A DNA stretch of 64,000 nt from Pseudoduganella plicata (GCF_004421005.1 NZ_CP038026.1:2356001-2420000); one strand, 5' to 3'; positions 25,108-35,145 are shown, numbered from the stretch's first letter. Translations and numbers: made by a program. Notes: generated by a model not told the origin, from the letters alone.

Positions 25108-26889
25108 TCAGAACTCTTCCCACGACTCATCCGGCTGGGTGCGCGCGTTGACGGTTTGCCTGGCTGCCGGCCGCACCGGCGCGCGCACCGGTACCGCTCC
25201 GGACACCGGCACAGAGATCGGCGTGGGCGCGGGTGCCGCACGTGCCGCAACGGCGTCCGGGGCCGCGACACACGGCGGCGGCGCGGCCTTCGGTTTGCGC
25301 GCGCGCGCGCCGGCAGCCTTGCCGGTCAGCTTGAACACGGCGACTACCTGGGCCAGGTTGCCAGCCTCCTCCTGCAGCGACGACGCGGCGGCCGCCGCCT
25401 GTTCGACCAGGGCGGCATTCTGCTGCACCACCTGGTCCATTTCCACGACGGCGGAATTGACCTGCTCGATTCCCGCGGTCTGCTCGATGCTGGCGGTGGA
25501 GATCTCGCCCATGATGTCGGTTACGCGGCGCACGCTGTCGACGATCTCGGCCATCGTCGCGCCGGCCTGATCGACCAGTTTCGCGCCCGCGTCCACGCGC
25601 TCGACAGAGTCGTCGATCAGCGCCTTGATTTCGCGCGCGGCGCCTGCGGAGCGCTGCGCCAGGCTGCGCACTTCCGTTGCGACGACGGCAAAGCCACGCC
25701 CCTGCTCGCCCGCCCGCGCCGCCTCGACGGCCGCGTTCAGCGCGAGGATATTGGTCTGGAACGCGATGCCGTCAATGACGCCGATGATGTCGACGATCTT
25801 CTTCGACGACTCGTTGATCGACGCCATCGTCTGCACGACTTCGGCCACGACGGCGCCGCCCCTGGTTGCCACTGCCGATGCCGACAGCGCCAGCTGGTTG
25901 GCCTGCCGCGCGTGGTCGGAATTCTGCTTGACGGTGCTTGTCAGCTCTTCCATCGACGAGGCGGTCTGCTCGATATTGCCTGCCTGCGTTTCCGTGCGGC
26001 GCGACAGGTCGTGATTGCCGGCGGCGATTTCGCGTGACGCGGTGGCGATGGTCTCGGTCCCGTTGCGGACCTTTGTGACGATATTGACGAGGCTGTCGCG
26101 CATGCCGCGCATCGCGAACAGCAGGCTGGACGTGTCACCCGGCCGGGTCTCAATGCGCACGGCCAGGTTACCGGCGGCAATCGCCGCGACGATCGACGAC
26201 GCATAGGCCGGCTCGCCGCCCAGCTGGCGCGTCAGGCTGCGGCCGATGCCCCAGGCGGCGGCCACACCCAGCGCGATGGCGACCAGGCCGACACTGAGCA
26301 TCAGCACGCTGAAGTCGTGCGCCACGGCGCGGGCAATGCCGGCCTGCGCCACGCTGTCCTGCTCTTCCAGTTCGATCAGCCTGTTGATGGCGGCAAGCCA
26401 CGCAGCGAACGCGGGGGCGGCCTGCTGGTGCAGCAGGGCGGTGGCTTCCGGCAGTTTGTCCGACTGACGCAGCGCGACGACGGCGGCAATCAGCGGCAGC
26501 GTTTTCGCCTCTGCCGCCTTGATGCCGGCCACGGCGCTGCGCTCGGCGGCCACGGTGTCGGCGCGACCGGCCAGCAGTGCATCCAGCGGCGTGGCCGCGC
26601 GGCGATACTTGTCAGCCAGGCTGAATAATTCGCCCAGGTGGCGCTTGACGGTGGCCGCATCGCTGGCCAGCACCACGTCGCGCAGCGAGATGGCGCGGTC
26701 GTGCACGCTGCCGCGGAAATCGAGCGCATGGCGCTGCTTGACCGCGTTGACTTCGGAGAGATTGGTGAGGATGGTGTCGATCTGGCCCACCCGGTGCATG
26801 CCGAGCGCGGTCACGATCACCAATAACAGCAGGACGAGACCGAAACCGATCGATAAACGCGTACTGATTCTGGTGGCGTTGATGCCCAT
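25108..26889 (-). CDS. methyl-accepting chemotaxis protein
   Basis: 593 residues. TM1 is at about 11-31, then a periplasmic four-helix-bundle sensor (about 35-188), TM2 (about 190-212), HAMP, and a cytoplasmic signalling bundle. The hairpin tip has the invariant MCP sequence [21 protein letters not shown] then [20 protein letters not shown]. Methylation helices flank it. The C-terminal 75 residues are an Ala/Pro linker ending ESWEEF, an xWxxF pentapeptide like that which tethers CheR in Tsr/Tar-class receptors. No che genes are adjacent. The ligand is unknown. Confidence 0.95.
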   Translation of the reverse strand: MGINATRISTRLSIGFGLVLLLLVIVTALGMHRVGQIDTILTNLSEVNAVKQRHALDFRGSVHDRAISLRDVVLASDAATVKRHLGELFSLADKYRRAATPLDALLAGRADTVAAERSAVAGIKAAEAKTLPLIAAVVALRQSDKLPEATALLHQQAAPAFAAWLAAINRLIELEEQDSVAQAGIARAVAHDFSVLMLSVGLVAIALGVAAAWGIGRSLTRQLGGEPAYASSIVAAIAAGNLAVRIETRPGDTSSLLFAMRGMRDSLVNIVTKVRNGTETIATASREIAAGNHDLSRRTETQAGNIEQTASSMEELTSTVKQNSDHARQANQLALSASAVATRGGAVVAEVVQTMASINESSKKIVDIIGVIDGIAFQTNILALNAAVEAARAGEQGRGFAVVATEVRSLAQRSAGAAREIKALIDDSVERVDAGAKLVDQAGATMAEIVDSVRRVTDIMGEISTASIEQTAGIEQVNSAVVEMDQVVQQNAALVEQAAAAASSLQEEAGNLAQVVAVFKLTGKAAGARARKPKAAPPPCVAAPDAVAARAAPAPTPISVPVSGAVPVRAPVRPAARQTVNARTQPDESWEEF

Positions 26890-26986
26890 GTATTCCCCCG
26901 TGACTGTTGTAGTACAGCAAGGAGTTCACGGTAGCATGGGCCTCAACGCCTTTCCATCAGGCATCAGGCGAAACTGCAGAAGGTTT

Positions 26987-27017
26987 GCTGCAGGCCAAAT
27001 CCGCATCGGCCTGCAGC
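26987..27017 (-). terminator. possible terminator of the M49-like peptidase gene
   Basis: Perfect 10-bp stem GCTGCAGGCC / GGCCTGCAGC with an 11-base loop, just after the stop on the minus strand. The U-run after it is poor, so it may be an mRNA-stabilising hairpin. Confidence 0.5.
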
Positions 27018-27027
27018 AGGCTTTGTC

Positions 27028-28743
27028 TTACCGTGCCAACAGCGCCTGTGCCGTCGGGAACGACGGACGGATATCGTTGGGTACCGACTTCATCTTGTTC
27101 AGCGCCTTCTGCACGTCCGGACGGATGACGACGTACTTGGTCATCATCGCCTTGGCGCGGGCATAGTCGCCGGTCGCTTCGATCGTCAGGAACTCGCGGT
27201 CGAGGTCCGTGACGGCCTGCTTGATCTTGGCGTAGTTCACCGAGAACGTGCCGTTGCCGTGGGAGACATAAGCACCCTTGTCGAGCAGGTAATTGACCTG
27301 GATGGCCATGCCGCGCGCGTGCGAGTCGGTCAGGCCGAAGTGCAGCGTACGGAAGGCCGACGCCAGGAACGTCGTGTGCAGCTTGCGCTGCGCCTCTTCG
27401 CCCTGCCCCAGCGAATCCTTCAGCTGGCCCTTGTCCATCATGTACATCAGGGCGTACAGGCCCGTCACGTCCGCCTTGGCTTCCTCGATGGTGGCGTAGG
27501 TTTCCTTCAGGTCCTGGCGCGGCGTCGATTCCACGCCGTTCTGCTTTGTCTTGTGCGGGCCCAGGCCGTGCGTGATCTCGTGCGCCAGGATGTGCGTGAA
27601 GAACGAATTGAAATCGACGTCCTTGCGGTCCTGCGGGCGCAGCACCAGCTGGGCGATCGGCTGCAACGTCGCCTTGAATTTGGCTTCCTGCACGTTTTTC
27701 AGCATGACGCGCTTGGAACCGCGCTGGCTGATGATGCGTTCGTCGTTCGGCAGGTTGTAGGCGGCCGTCTGCACGCCCATATTGCCGTCGCCGGCGCCGA
27801 ACACCTGGTTGACCACCACCATCGGCGCCACGGCGCCCACCTTCGGGTTGCGGTACTGGGCGTCCAGCGGCAGGTTGTCTTCCAGCTCCTGCATGTGCTT
27901 GGCGAAGAAGTTCAGCTTGTCCGTTTCCTGCTGGTCGCGCAGGCTGACATACGCCTCGAACGCGGCCTTGTAGCCGAACAGCTCGTCGTTGTAGGTCTCA
28001 TAGGGGCCGATCGTCACGTCCACCGGCGAATCGAGGTCCATCCAGGCGAAATCGGACGCCAGGTAGTCGTTCGTCAGGAACGCTTCGGCGCGCAGGGTGA
28101 GGAACTTTTTCAGCGACGCGTTGTCCGTGGCATCGGCCGCTTCCTTCAGCAGGATCGACAGTTGCGTCAGCTCGGTCTTGTACTCTTCCGAATACTTAAC
28201 GGTCTGGAACTTGCCGTCCTTGCCCTGGCGAATCGTGGTGAAGAACCACTGGGCGTCCCGTTTCTCCTGCGCCGGCAGGCTGCTCATCCACTTTTCCAGT
28301 GCCGCCTTCTTCGCGGTCTCCGGGTAGAAGTTCGCGCCTTCGATCTTGCGCGCCGGGATCTTGATCTTGCCGATCTGCGCCGGCAGGAACGAGGTATTAC
28401 CGTCCAGGATGGACCATGGGCCCTTGTTTAGCCAGAAATAGTCGACACGGGCGCGGCCCAGTGGCGAATTGTCGTTCTGCAGTGCCGCAAGCAGGGCTTC
28501 GTTGCCGGACCAGCGCTGGCGCAGCTGCAATATGTCGACAATCTTGGCCGCTTCGATCAGCTTGGCAATGGCACGCCGGTCGCCGGCGGACAGCGCGCCC
28601 GCATTGACAACCAGCTCGACCGGCGCATAGCGCGCCGTCATTTTGTTCAGTTGAGCAACACCGGCAGGCGCGGCGGCGGCACTGCCGATGGCGGTGCCGG
28701 CGACGACCGTGCCGACCAGCAGCGAGAGGAGTTGTTTTTTCAT
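27028..28743 (-). CDS. M49-like (dipeptidyl peptidase III-type) metallopeptidase, exported
   Basis: 571 residues from the ATG at 28743, which gives a signal peptide (1-25, SAAAAPA). The body matches the bacterial DPP III-like group: the zinc helix HILAHEITHGLGPH (His388, Glu389, His392) and downstream ATIEEAKADVTGLYAL with the third ligand region (EExxAD in place of EECRAE of classical DPP III). The zinc motif is HExxH, not the HExxGH of eukaryotic DPP III. It is predicted to act on peptides in the periplasm. It is a single gene between the chemoreceptor and the nitroreductase. Confidence 0.82.
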   Translation of the reverse strand: MKKQLLSLLVGTVVAGTAIGSAAAAPAGVAQLNKMTARYAPVELVVNAGALSAGDRRAIAKLIEAAKIVDILQLRQRWSGNEALLAALQNDNSPLGRARVDYFWLNKGPWSILDGNTSFLPAQIGKIKIPARKIEGANFYPETAKKAALEKWMSSLPAQEKRDAQWFFTTIRQGKDGKFQTVKYSEEYKTELTQLSILLKEAADATDNASLKKFLTLRAEAFLTNDYLASDFAWMDLDSPVDVTIGPYETYNDELFGYKAAFEAYVSLRDQQETDKLNFFAKHMQELEDNLPLDAQYRNPKVGAVAPMVVVNQVFGAGDGNMGVQTAAYNLPNDERIISQRGSKRVMLKNVQEAKFKATLQPIAQLVLRPQDRKDVDFNSFFTHILAHEITHGLGPHKTKQNGVESTPRQDLKETYATIEEAKADVTGLYALMYMMDKGQLKDSLGQGEEAQRKLHTTFLASAFRTLHFGLTDSHARGMAIQVNYLLDKGAYVSHGNGTFSVNYAKIKQAVTDLDREFLTIEATGDYARAKAMMTKYVVIRPDVQKALNKMKSVPNDIRPSFPTAQALLAR

Positions 28744-29097
28744 GGGGACCTGCTTTTCGGTGAAAAAAGGTCCACATTGTAAACTGCTCCGGCCCGCCGC
28801 ACACTTCCCGCTGTGATTGCCGACAGCAGGTGTCGCCGATGCGCTACCGGACCCGCCAGGTTTTGCCTGTGCCGGGCCCTCACGCTGCGGCTGTATGCCA
28901 GCGCGACACGGCGCGCATCGTCGGCTCGAAGCCGTGGACATCCGCGCCGTATTACGGCAACGATTCCGACCGCCTGCCCGCGACCGGCAGGCCACGCCGA
29001 AGCGGACAACCTTCGCGGCATCTTGCCGGAGCGGCTCGGGCTCCCTGGCCCCTGAGGCACCGCCGGTCCCGGCGATGCCTCAGGGTTCGCACCTCCG
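28744..29097. other. intergenic region upstream of the M49-like gene
   Basis: 354 GC-rich bases. Frames here look like noise. The distal part holds the hairpin noted at 29050-29085; the promoter of the M49-like gene must lie in the rest, but no clear hexamers were found. Confidence 0.4.
29050..29085 (-). terminator. strong hairpin after the nitroreductase gene
   Basis: Arms of 17 bases (CCCTGAGGCACCGCCGG and CCGGCGATGCCTCAGGG) pair with one mismatch or wobble. It lies 12 bases after the stop codon on the minus strand. There is no T tract, so termination is likely but not certain. Confidence 0.55.
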
Positions 29098-29733
29098 TTA
29101 CGCGACGTCGGTAACGAACTGCTCGCGCGGACGGCGCACTTTCGGCAGGTTGACGAGCCAGTCCTGCTCGGCCTTGCGGTAACCCAGCGGCAGCATGACG
29201 ACGCTGCGCAGGCCACGGGCGCGCAGATCCAGGATCTCATCCACGGCGGCCGGATCGAAGCCTTCCATCGGCACGCAGTCCACTTCCTCGAACGCGGCCG
29301 CGATCACGGCGGCGCCCAGGCCGATGTACGCCTGGCGGGCGGCGTGCTGGAAGTTCACTTCCGGACCGCGCGGCGGGTACGTTGCCAGCAGCTGCTGGCG
29401 GTAGGCTTCCCAGCCTTCGTTCTTGAAACCGCGCACTTCGTTGGTGTAATCGAACATGCCGTTGATGCGCTCGGGCGTGTAGTCGTCCCATGCCGCGAAC
29501 ACCAGCAGGTGCGAGCCGTCCGTGACCTGCGCCTGATCCCACGACACCGGCTTGATGCGTGCGCGCAGGGCCGGATTCGTCACGACGAGGATCTCGAACG
29601 GCTGCAGGCCGCTCGACGTGGGCGCCAGGCGGGCCGCCTCGATGATGCGCTCGACCTTGTCGGTGGGAACGGCGCGTTGCGGGTCCATCGCCTTGGTGGC
29701 GTAGCGCCACTGCAGTTTGTTCAGCAATTCCAT
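29098..29733 (-). CDS. nitroreductase family NAD(P)H oxidoreductase
   Basis: 211 residues from the ATG at 29733. It carries FMN-binding features of the NfsB-type nitroreductases: RYATKAMDP near the N-terminus, APTSSGLQPFEILVV (phosphate and isoalloxazine contacts), AYIGLGAAVIAAA and MLPLGYRKAEQDWL at the C-terminus. These dimers reduce quinones, nitro compounds or similar acceptors. A LysR regulator is transcribed divergently 119 bases away and probably controls it. Confidence 0.88.
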   Translation of the reverse strand: MELLNKLQWRYATKAMDPQRAVPTDKVERIIEAARLAPTSSGLQPFEILVVTNPALRARIKPVSWDQAQVTDGSHLLVFAAWDDYTPERINGMFDYTNEVRGFKNEGWEAYRQQLLATYPPRGPEVNFQHAARQAYIGLGAAVIAAAFEEVDCVPMEGFDPAAVDEILDLRARGLRSVVMLPLGYRKAEQDWLVNLPKVRRPREQFVTDVA

Positions 29734-29852
29734 TGTGCTTCCTTCCAGAGTGAATACAGCCATTGTATTTTTTCCTCGCGCGCGGATAAACTACGCGACA
29801 GGAAAATCATTTGTTCTCTTGCGGCTAAAATCCTCGGCTAATCGGAGTCTCC

Positions 29853-30755
29853 ATGCCACGTCGTTTCGATCATCTCGCCGATGTCGAGGTCCTGCTCACT
29901 GTCGTCGAGCACGGCTCGCTGACGGCGGCCGCCGTCGTGCTGGCAACGACGCCCTCCGTGCTGTCGCGCGCCGTGGCGCGGCTGGAGGGGCGGCTGGGCA
30001 TGCAGCTGCTGCGGCGGACGACCCGCAGCATGAGCCTGACGGAAGCCGGCCGCCAGTATGTGGAAGAGGCGCGCGCCGCGTTTGCACTGCTCGACAAGGC
30101 CGAGCACGCCATCCAGGGCAGCGCCAGCCAATTGACGGGACGCGTGCGCCTCAGCGCCCCGACCAGCTACGGGCACCAGCGCCTGCCGCCCATCCTGGCC
30201 ACGTTCGCGCGCCAGTACCCGCTGGTACAGGTAGAACTGAACATCACGAACCGCAATGTCGACATGGCGGCCGAGGGTTTCGATCTGGCCATCCGCTCCG
30301 GTCCCCTGCCCGACAGCAGCATGGTGGCGCACCGGCTCGAGGACGCCCGCGTGGTGCTGTCCGCGTCGCCCGCCTACGTGCGCGACGCGGGGCCGCTGAA
30401 GACCTTCGACGACCTGCAGCGCCAGCGCTGCATCGCCTTCCTGCGCCCCAGCACGGGACGCGTGTCGCCATGGCACCTGCGCGTGAACGGCGAGGAAATC
30501 GACTGGATCCCGCCCTCCGCGCTGGCGGTATCGGATGACGTGATGGGCGTCGTCAGCCTGGCCGAACAGGGCCTGGGCATCACCATGTGCCCGCAATTCA
30601 TGATCGCGCGCAGCGTCGAAGCGGGCCGGCTGGTGGAGGTGCTGCCGCAACTGCCGTGCCGCAACCGGCCGTTCTCCGTCATCTTCGCGCCGCATCGCAA
30701 CCTCTCCCCCGCCGCCCGCGCGCTGATCGACACGCTGGTAGCAGCAACCCGCTAA
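29853..30755 (+). CDS. LysR family transcriptional regulator
   Basis: 300 residues, the standard length. The N-terminal winged helix-turn-helix is clear: LLTVVEHGSLTAAAVVLATTPSVLSRAVARLEGRLGMQLLRRTTRSMSLTEAG, written here in family terms over residues about 13-65. The effector domain follows (RVRLSAPTSYGHQRLPPIL, then NRNVDMAAEGFDLAIR) as in the AaeR/DsdC-like group. Divergence from the nitroreductase suggests it controls that gene in response to an electrophile or aromatic compound. Confidence 0.9.
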   Translation: MPRRFDHLADVEVLLTVVEHGSLTAAAVVLATTPSVLSRAVARLEGRLGMQLLRRTTRSMSLTEAGRQYVEEARAAFALLDKAEHAIQGSASQLTGRVRLSAPTSYGHQRLPPILATFARQYPLVQVELNITNRNVDMAAEGFDLAIRSGPLPDSSMVAHRLEDARVVLSASPAYVRDAGPLKTFDDLQRQRCIAFLRPSTGRVSPWHLRVNGEEIDWIPPSALAVSDDVMGVVSLAEQGLGITMCPQFMIARSVEAGRLVEVLPQLPCRNRPFSVIFAPHRNLSPAARALIDTLVAATR

Positions 30756-30890
30756 AAACCGGTGACAGGCTCCTGCTTCTCAATCGGGGCTTGTAAAACC
30801 GGTGACAGGCTCCCTTTTTACGGGCTTCTGTCCCCAAAAACGGAGCCTGGCACCGGTTGCAAGATCAAATCGGAGCCTGGCACCGGTTTT
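30755..30890. repeat. four-copy 17-19 bp intergenic repeat, two direct and two inverted
   Basis: Copies AAAACCGGTGACAGGCTCC at 30755-30773 and 30795-30813, then the inverse form GGAGCCTGGCACCGGTT at 30842-30858 and 30872-30890 (one base different: GTGACAGG against GTGCCAGG on the same sense). The first begins inside the LysR stop codon. The four together can fold as a large cruciform or stem-loop. It sits between genes pointing at each other (LysR and the efflux operon) and may serve as a two-way terminator. Confidence 0.8.
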
Positions 30891-30900
30891 GGGTTTGTTG

Positions 30901-32352
30901 TCAGTGCGCTTGCGCCAGCGTGGCCAGCGCGCCTTCGGGTTTCCAGCCGGCGCCCAGGGCGCGGGCGACGGAGACGGCGGCCAGCAGGCGCTGCGTGTCG
31001 ATCTGTACGCCGGCGCGGTCGGCCGCCAGCGCGCTGCGCTGGGCATCCGTCACGTCCAGGTAGGTCGACAGGCCGCGCTCGTAACGGGCGTGGGCGACGA
31101 GATACGCCCGCTGCGACGCTTCGCGCGACACGCTCTGCACCTTGCCCTGCTGCTGCTTTTGCTGCACGTCCGACAGCGCGTCTTCCACTTCGCGCAGCGC
31201 CGTCAGCAGACGCTCCTGGTGGTTCGCCAGCGCTTCGCCGTAACGGGCCTGCGCTGCGGCCAGGTTGGCCTTGTTGCGGCCACCGTCGAGGATGGGCAGC
31301 GACAGCGCCAGAGGCCCGGCGCTGAACTGGCGCGAGCCGCCCTTGACGATGTCGGACAGTTTCTCGGACGCGAAACCGAAGTTCCCCGTCAGGGAAACGG
31401 ACGGATAGAACGCCCCTTCGGCCACGCCCACCTGCGCGTTGGCCGCCTTCAGGTTCGCCACGCTGGCGGCGAGGTCGGGACGCTGGCCCAGCAGGCTGGC
31501 CGGCAGGCCGACGGGAATCGCCGGCGGCTGCGGCAGGGCCGACTGCTGCGCGGCCGGCAGCACGGCCGTCGATGGCGACGCGCCCAGCAGCACGGCCAGG
31601 CCGTGCTCCAGCGTATTGCGCTGGCGCTGGACTTCTTCCAGGTCCGCTTCCGCGTTGGCGCGTTCGATGCGGGCGCGGGAGGTGTCGAGTTCATTGGACA
31701 GGCCCGCGTCGAAGCGCGCCGTCACCAGGCCTTCCGTTTCGCGGCGCGTTTCCAGCGCGCCGCGCAGGATGGCGATTTCCGCATCCAGCCCGCGCAGCTG
31801 CCAGTACGTGGTCGCCACTTGCGACGTCAGCATCAGCATCACGCCATCGCGGTCCGCCTGCGCCGCCAGCGCCTGCGCGTCGGCCGCTTCCACGGCACGG
31901 CGCACGCGGCCCAGCAGATCGAGTTCGTACGAGAACGCCGTGCCGACCGAGTAGTTGTTGCCACTGATGGAGCGGCGGCCCAGCGCGATGCCCTGCGCCG
32001 TGTTGGCCGACGTGCGAGAGTTCGAGACACCCGTGCTGACGTCCAGCTGCGGACGCTCGCCGGCGCGCGTCACGCCCAGCTGCGCCTCGGCCTGCAGCAG
32101 CCGCTGCGCCGCCGCCTTGACGGTGGGGCTGTCGCGCAGCGCCCTCGCCTCCAGGTCGGCCAGCGTGGCGTCGCCGAACACGCTCCACCAGTCCTGCGGC
32201 AGGCGCGCCGTGTCGGTGGCGGCGGCATGGCGGAAGCCCGCATCGGCCACATTGGCCGGCGCCTTGAAGTCGCTGCCGACGGTGACGCAGCCGGACAGCA
32301 GGAAGGTCGCGGCCATGACGGCCAGCGGGAGTTTTTTCATACGATTGAACAT
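30901..32352 (-). CDS. NodT/OprM-type outer-membrane efflux lipoprotein
   Basis: 483 residues from the ATG at 32352. The signal ends LLSGCVTVG, with a lipobox cysteine. Two outer-membrane-efflux repeats follow: the first with RLPQDWWSVFGDATLADLEARAL, the second with LPASLLGQRPDLAASVANLKAANAQVGVAEGAFYPSVSL as family hallmarks. It forms a trimeric channel through the outer membrane. It is the last gene of an emrA-emrB-like operon, 32 bases after the MFS gene. Confidence 0.92.
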   Translation of the reverse strand: MFNRMKKLPLAVMAATFLLSGCVTVGSDFKAPANVADAGFRHAAATDTARLPQDWWSVFGDATLADLEARALRDSPTVKAAAQRLLQAEAQLGVTRAGERPQLDVSTGVSNSRTSANTAQGIALGRRSISGNNYSVGTAFSYELDLLGRVRRAVEAADAQALAAQADRDGVMLMLTSQVATTYWQLRGLDAEIAILRGALETRRETEGLVTARFDAGLSNELDTSRARIERANAEADLEEVQRQRNTLEHGLAVLLGASPSTAVLPAAQQSALPQPPAIPVGLPASLLGQRPDLAASVANLKAANAQVGVAEGAFYPSVSLTGNFGFASEKLSDIVKGGSRQFSAGPLALSLPILDGGRNKANLAAAQARYGEALANHQERLLTALREVEDALSDVQQKQQQGKVQSVSREASQRAYLVAHARYERGLSTYLDVTDAQRSALAADRAGVQIDTQRLLAAVSVARALGAGWKPEGALATLAQAH

Positions 32353-32384
32353 AGCGTTACCTCTTGTATTTTCAAAGGCGCGGA

Positions 32385-33971
32385 TCAGTGACCGCCGCCG
32401 CCGCCACCGGGGGACTTGACCTTGTCGGACAGCCACAGGATCAGGATGCAGGACAGCAGGATGCCGCCGACGATGAAGAAGCCGTCGTTGTAGGCCATCA
32501 CATAGGCCTCGCGCCGGACGATGCCGTCAATTGCCTTGAGAGCCATATTGGCCGCGCCGGAAGGATCGAAGCCCTGGCCGATAAAGGCTTGCGTCATCTG
32601 GTCCAGGCGCTCCTGCGTCGCCAGCGAGAAGCCGGTGATCGATTCGCCCAGGCGCTGCGAGTGGAAGTGTTCGCGCTGCGACAGCGACGTGGCCAGCAGC
32701 GCGATACCGATCGAGCCGCCCAGGTTGCGCGTCATGTTGAACAGGCTCGATGCGGACGGCATGTCCTTCGGCGAAATGCCGTTCATGGCGAAGTTCGACA
32801 GCGTCAGCATGACGAACGGCTGGCCCAGCGCGCGGATGATCTGCGACAGCATCAGCTGGTCGTAGCCGGTCGAAGCGTCCATGTACGCGTTCATCAGGCA
32901 CGAGCCGCCGAACAGCAGCAGGCCGAAGGTGCACAGGATGCGGTTGTCGATCGTGCCGGACAGCTTGGCAACGAACGGCATGATGAACAGCTGCGGCAGG
33001 CCGACCCACATGATCACTTCGCCGATCTGCATCGGCGAATAGCCGGCAATCTGGCCCAGGAACAGCGGCAGCAGGAACGACGAGCCATACAGGCCCATGC
33101 CCATCACGGCCGACAGCACCGTCGCCACGAGGAAGTTGCGCTGGCCGTACAGGCCCAGGTTGACAAACGGCTGCTCGCGCGTGGTGCTGGTGACGACCCA
33201 GCCCAGCAGGCCGACGATCGCCAGGCCGGCAAACGTGACGATGAAAGCGGAGTCGAACCAGTCCTTGCTGTTGCCCTCTTCCAGGAAGATGGTCAGGCAG
33301 CCCAGGCCCAGGGCCATGAAGCCGATGCCCAGCCAGTCCGCGTTCCACAGCTGGTCGAGGCGGAATTTTTCCTTGTCGAGGCCATAGGCGATACCGGCCA
33401 TCAGCAGCAGGCCCGGCACCCAGTTGATGTAGAAGATCGACGGCCAGCCATACAGCTCCGACAGGTAACCGCCCAGCGTCGGGCCCATCGCCGGCGCCAA
33501 GGTCGCGGTCAGGCCGAACAGCGCCATGCCGGTCGAGCGTTTCGACGGCGGCAGCTTCGTCATCACCAGCGTCATCGCCATCGGAATCAGCGCGCCACCC
33601 GTGAAACCTTGCGCCATGCGGAATACGATCATGCTTTCCAGGTTCCAGGCGAAGCCGCACAGGGTGGAGAAGACCAGGAACAGCGCCGTGGTGCCCAGCA
33701 TGTAGCCGCGCAGCGAGAACACGCGCGTCAGCAGGGCCGTCAGCGGAATGACGATGATCTCGGCCACCAGGTAGGCCGTGGAGATCCACGAACCTTCTTC
33801 CTGCGTGGCCGACAGGGAGCCGAGGATGTCCTTCAGCGAGGAGTTGGTGATCTGGATGTCGAGGACGGCCATGAAGGCGCCCAGCATGCCGGCGGCCACC
33901 GCCACCCACGTGCGTGGCGAGATGGCGCCCTCCGCCTGCCCGTAGGCAGGGAGTGTATTCGTCGAGCTCAT
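32385..33971 (-). CDS. EmrB/QacA-type drug:H+ antiporter (MFS, DHA2 family, 14 TM)
   Basis: 528 residues with about 14 hydrophobic segments. Key family motifs are LDIQITNSSLKDILGSL in TM1 (motif D1 region), the loop motif A like FSLRGYMLGTTALFLVFS and motif C ALFGLTATLAPAMGPTLGGYL. It ends in a Gly/His tail (GGGGGGH). In the inner membrane it exports drugs by proton exchange and works with the adaptor encoded 19 bases upstream and the NodT-like channel downstream. Confidence 0.93.
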   Translation of the reverse strand: MSSTNTLPAYGQAEGAISPRTWVAVAAGMLGAFMAVLDIQITNSSLKDILGSLSATQEEGSWISTAYLVAEIIVIPLTALLTRVFSLRGYMLGTTALFLVFSTLCGFAWNLESMIVFRMAQGFTGGALIPMAMTLVMTKLPPSKRSTGMALFGLTATLAPAMGPTLGGYLSELYGWPSIFYINWVPGLLLMAGIAYGLDKEKFRLDQLWNADWLGIGFMALGLGCLTIFLEEGNSKDWFDSAFIVTFAGLAIVGLLGWVVTSTTREQPFVNLGLYGQRNFLVATVLSAVMGMGLYGSSFLLPLFLGQIAGYSPMQIGEVIMWVGLPQLFIMPFVAKLSGTIDNRILCTFGLLLFGGSCLMNAYMDASTGYDQLMLSQIIRALGQPFVMLTLSNFAMNGISPKDMPSASSLFNMTRNLGGSIGIALLATSLSQREHFHSQRLGESITGFSLATQERLDQMTQAFIGQGFDPSGAANMALKAIDGIVRREAYVMAYNDGFFIVGGILLSCILILWLSDKVKSPGGGGGGH

Positions 33972-33990
33972 TGCGAGCGCTCCCGGAAAA

Positions 33991-35145
33991 TCAGTGTGCC
34001 TGCGTGGTGGCGGCCTGCGCGTGCTGCGCCGGCGCCTCTTCGCCCAGTTCCACCTCGGCGATGACGGACATGCCCGGTACCAGGCGGCCCGACAGCGCCT
34101 TCAGGTCTTCGTTCTTCAGCGTGATCTTGACCGGCACGCGCTGGACGATCTTGGTGAAGTTGCCCGTCGCGTTATCGGCCGGCAGCAGCGCGAACTGGTT
34201 GCCCGACGCCGGCGAGAAGCTGTCGACGCGGCCGACGAGTTCCTTGCCCGGCAGCGCATCGACGCTGATGTGGACCGGCTGGCCGATCTGCATCTTGGCC
34301 AGCTGCGTTTCCTTGAAGTTGGCGGTGACCCAGACATTGTCCTGCACCAGCGCCGTCAGCTGCTGGCCGGGCTGCACGCGCTGGCCCACTTCGACGCTGC
34401 GCTTGCCCACGCGGCCCGAGACCGGCGCCAGCACCGTGTTATAGGCCAGCTGCTGTTCGGCGTCCTTCAACTGCACCTTCAGGACGTCGATCTGCGCCTT
34501 CAGCACATCGCGCGCCGACGTCGCGGCGGCAATCTGCGCCTTCGCGGCGGTGGCGCTGTCCTTGCGCGCGGCCACGTCGGCCAGCGCGCTGGCGCGGGTG
34601 GCGGTGGCGGCGTCCAGTTCGGCTTTCGAGACAGCCTTCATCTGGCTCGTGTACAGCTGGCTGTAACGCTGCGCGTCCTGGTTGGCGCGCACCAGCATGG
34701 CCTCGGCCTGCTTGATCTGGGCCTGCGCGGCACTGGCCTGCGCGTTGACCTGCGCGACCTGCGCGTCCGCCTGCAGCACCTGCGTTTCGGCGCTGGCGAT
34801 CTGCGCCTGGATCTGCTCGACCTTCACGCGCTGGTCGAACGGATCCAGCTCGGCGATGACGTCGCCCTCCTTGACCACCTGGTTATCGTCGATCAGCACC
34901 TTGGTGACGATGCCGGCAATGCGCGACGAGACCGGATGGACGTGACCCGCCACGTACGCGTTCTCCGTCTCGACGAAATGCGCGCTGCGGTACCACATGC
35001 GGCCACCCGCAGCGAGCGCCGCCAGCGCAATCACGCCGGCGATGATGACGACCTTGCGGTTCGGCTGCTTCTTTGCCGGCGCCGCGGCAGCCGCGGGAAC
35101 GGCGGCAAGCACTTTTGGTTCGGCTGGATTGTGCTGGTTGGACAT
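33991..35145 (-). CDS. EmrA/HlyD-type membrane fusion adaptor
   Basis: 384 residues: a short cytoplasmic part, one TM helix (about 29-46, KVVIIAGVIALAALAAGG), then a lipoyl/barrel-sandwich half (ENAYVAGHVHPVSSRIAGIV), a long alpha-hairpin with Ala/Gln heptads (about 95-215) and the second half (AYNTVLAPVSGRVGKRSVEVGQ). It bridges the MFS pump and the outer-membrane channel. It is the first gene of the efflux operon, under a palindromic operator shared with the divergent TetR regulator. Confidence 0.93.
   Translation of the reverse strand: MSNQHNPAEPKVLAAVPAAAAAPAKKQPNRKVVIIAGVIALAALAAGGRMWYRSAHFVETENAYVAGHVHPVSSRIAGIVTKVLIDDNQVVKEGDVIAELDPFDQRVKVEQIQAQIASAETQVLQADAQVAQVNAQASAAQAQIKQAEAMLVRANQDAQRYSQLYTSQMKAVSKAELDAATATRASALADVAARKDSATAAKAQIAAATSARDVLKAQIDVLKVQLKDAEQQLAYNTVLAPVSGRVGKRSVEVGQRVQPGQQLTALVQDNVWVTANFKETQLAKMQIGQPVHISVDALPGKELVGRVDSFSPASGNQFALLPADNATGNFTKIVQRVPVKITLKNEDLKALSGRLVPGMSVIAEVELGEEAPAQHAQAATTQAH

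Noticed and set aside
30755..30890. CRISPR-like array
   Set aside because: Units are in both orientations, spacing is irregular (about 16-29 bases), there are only four, and no cas gene is near.
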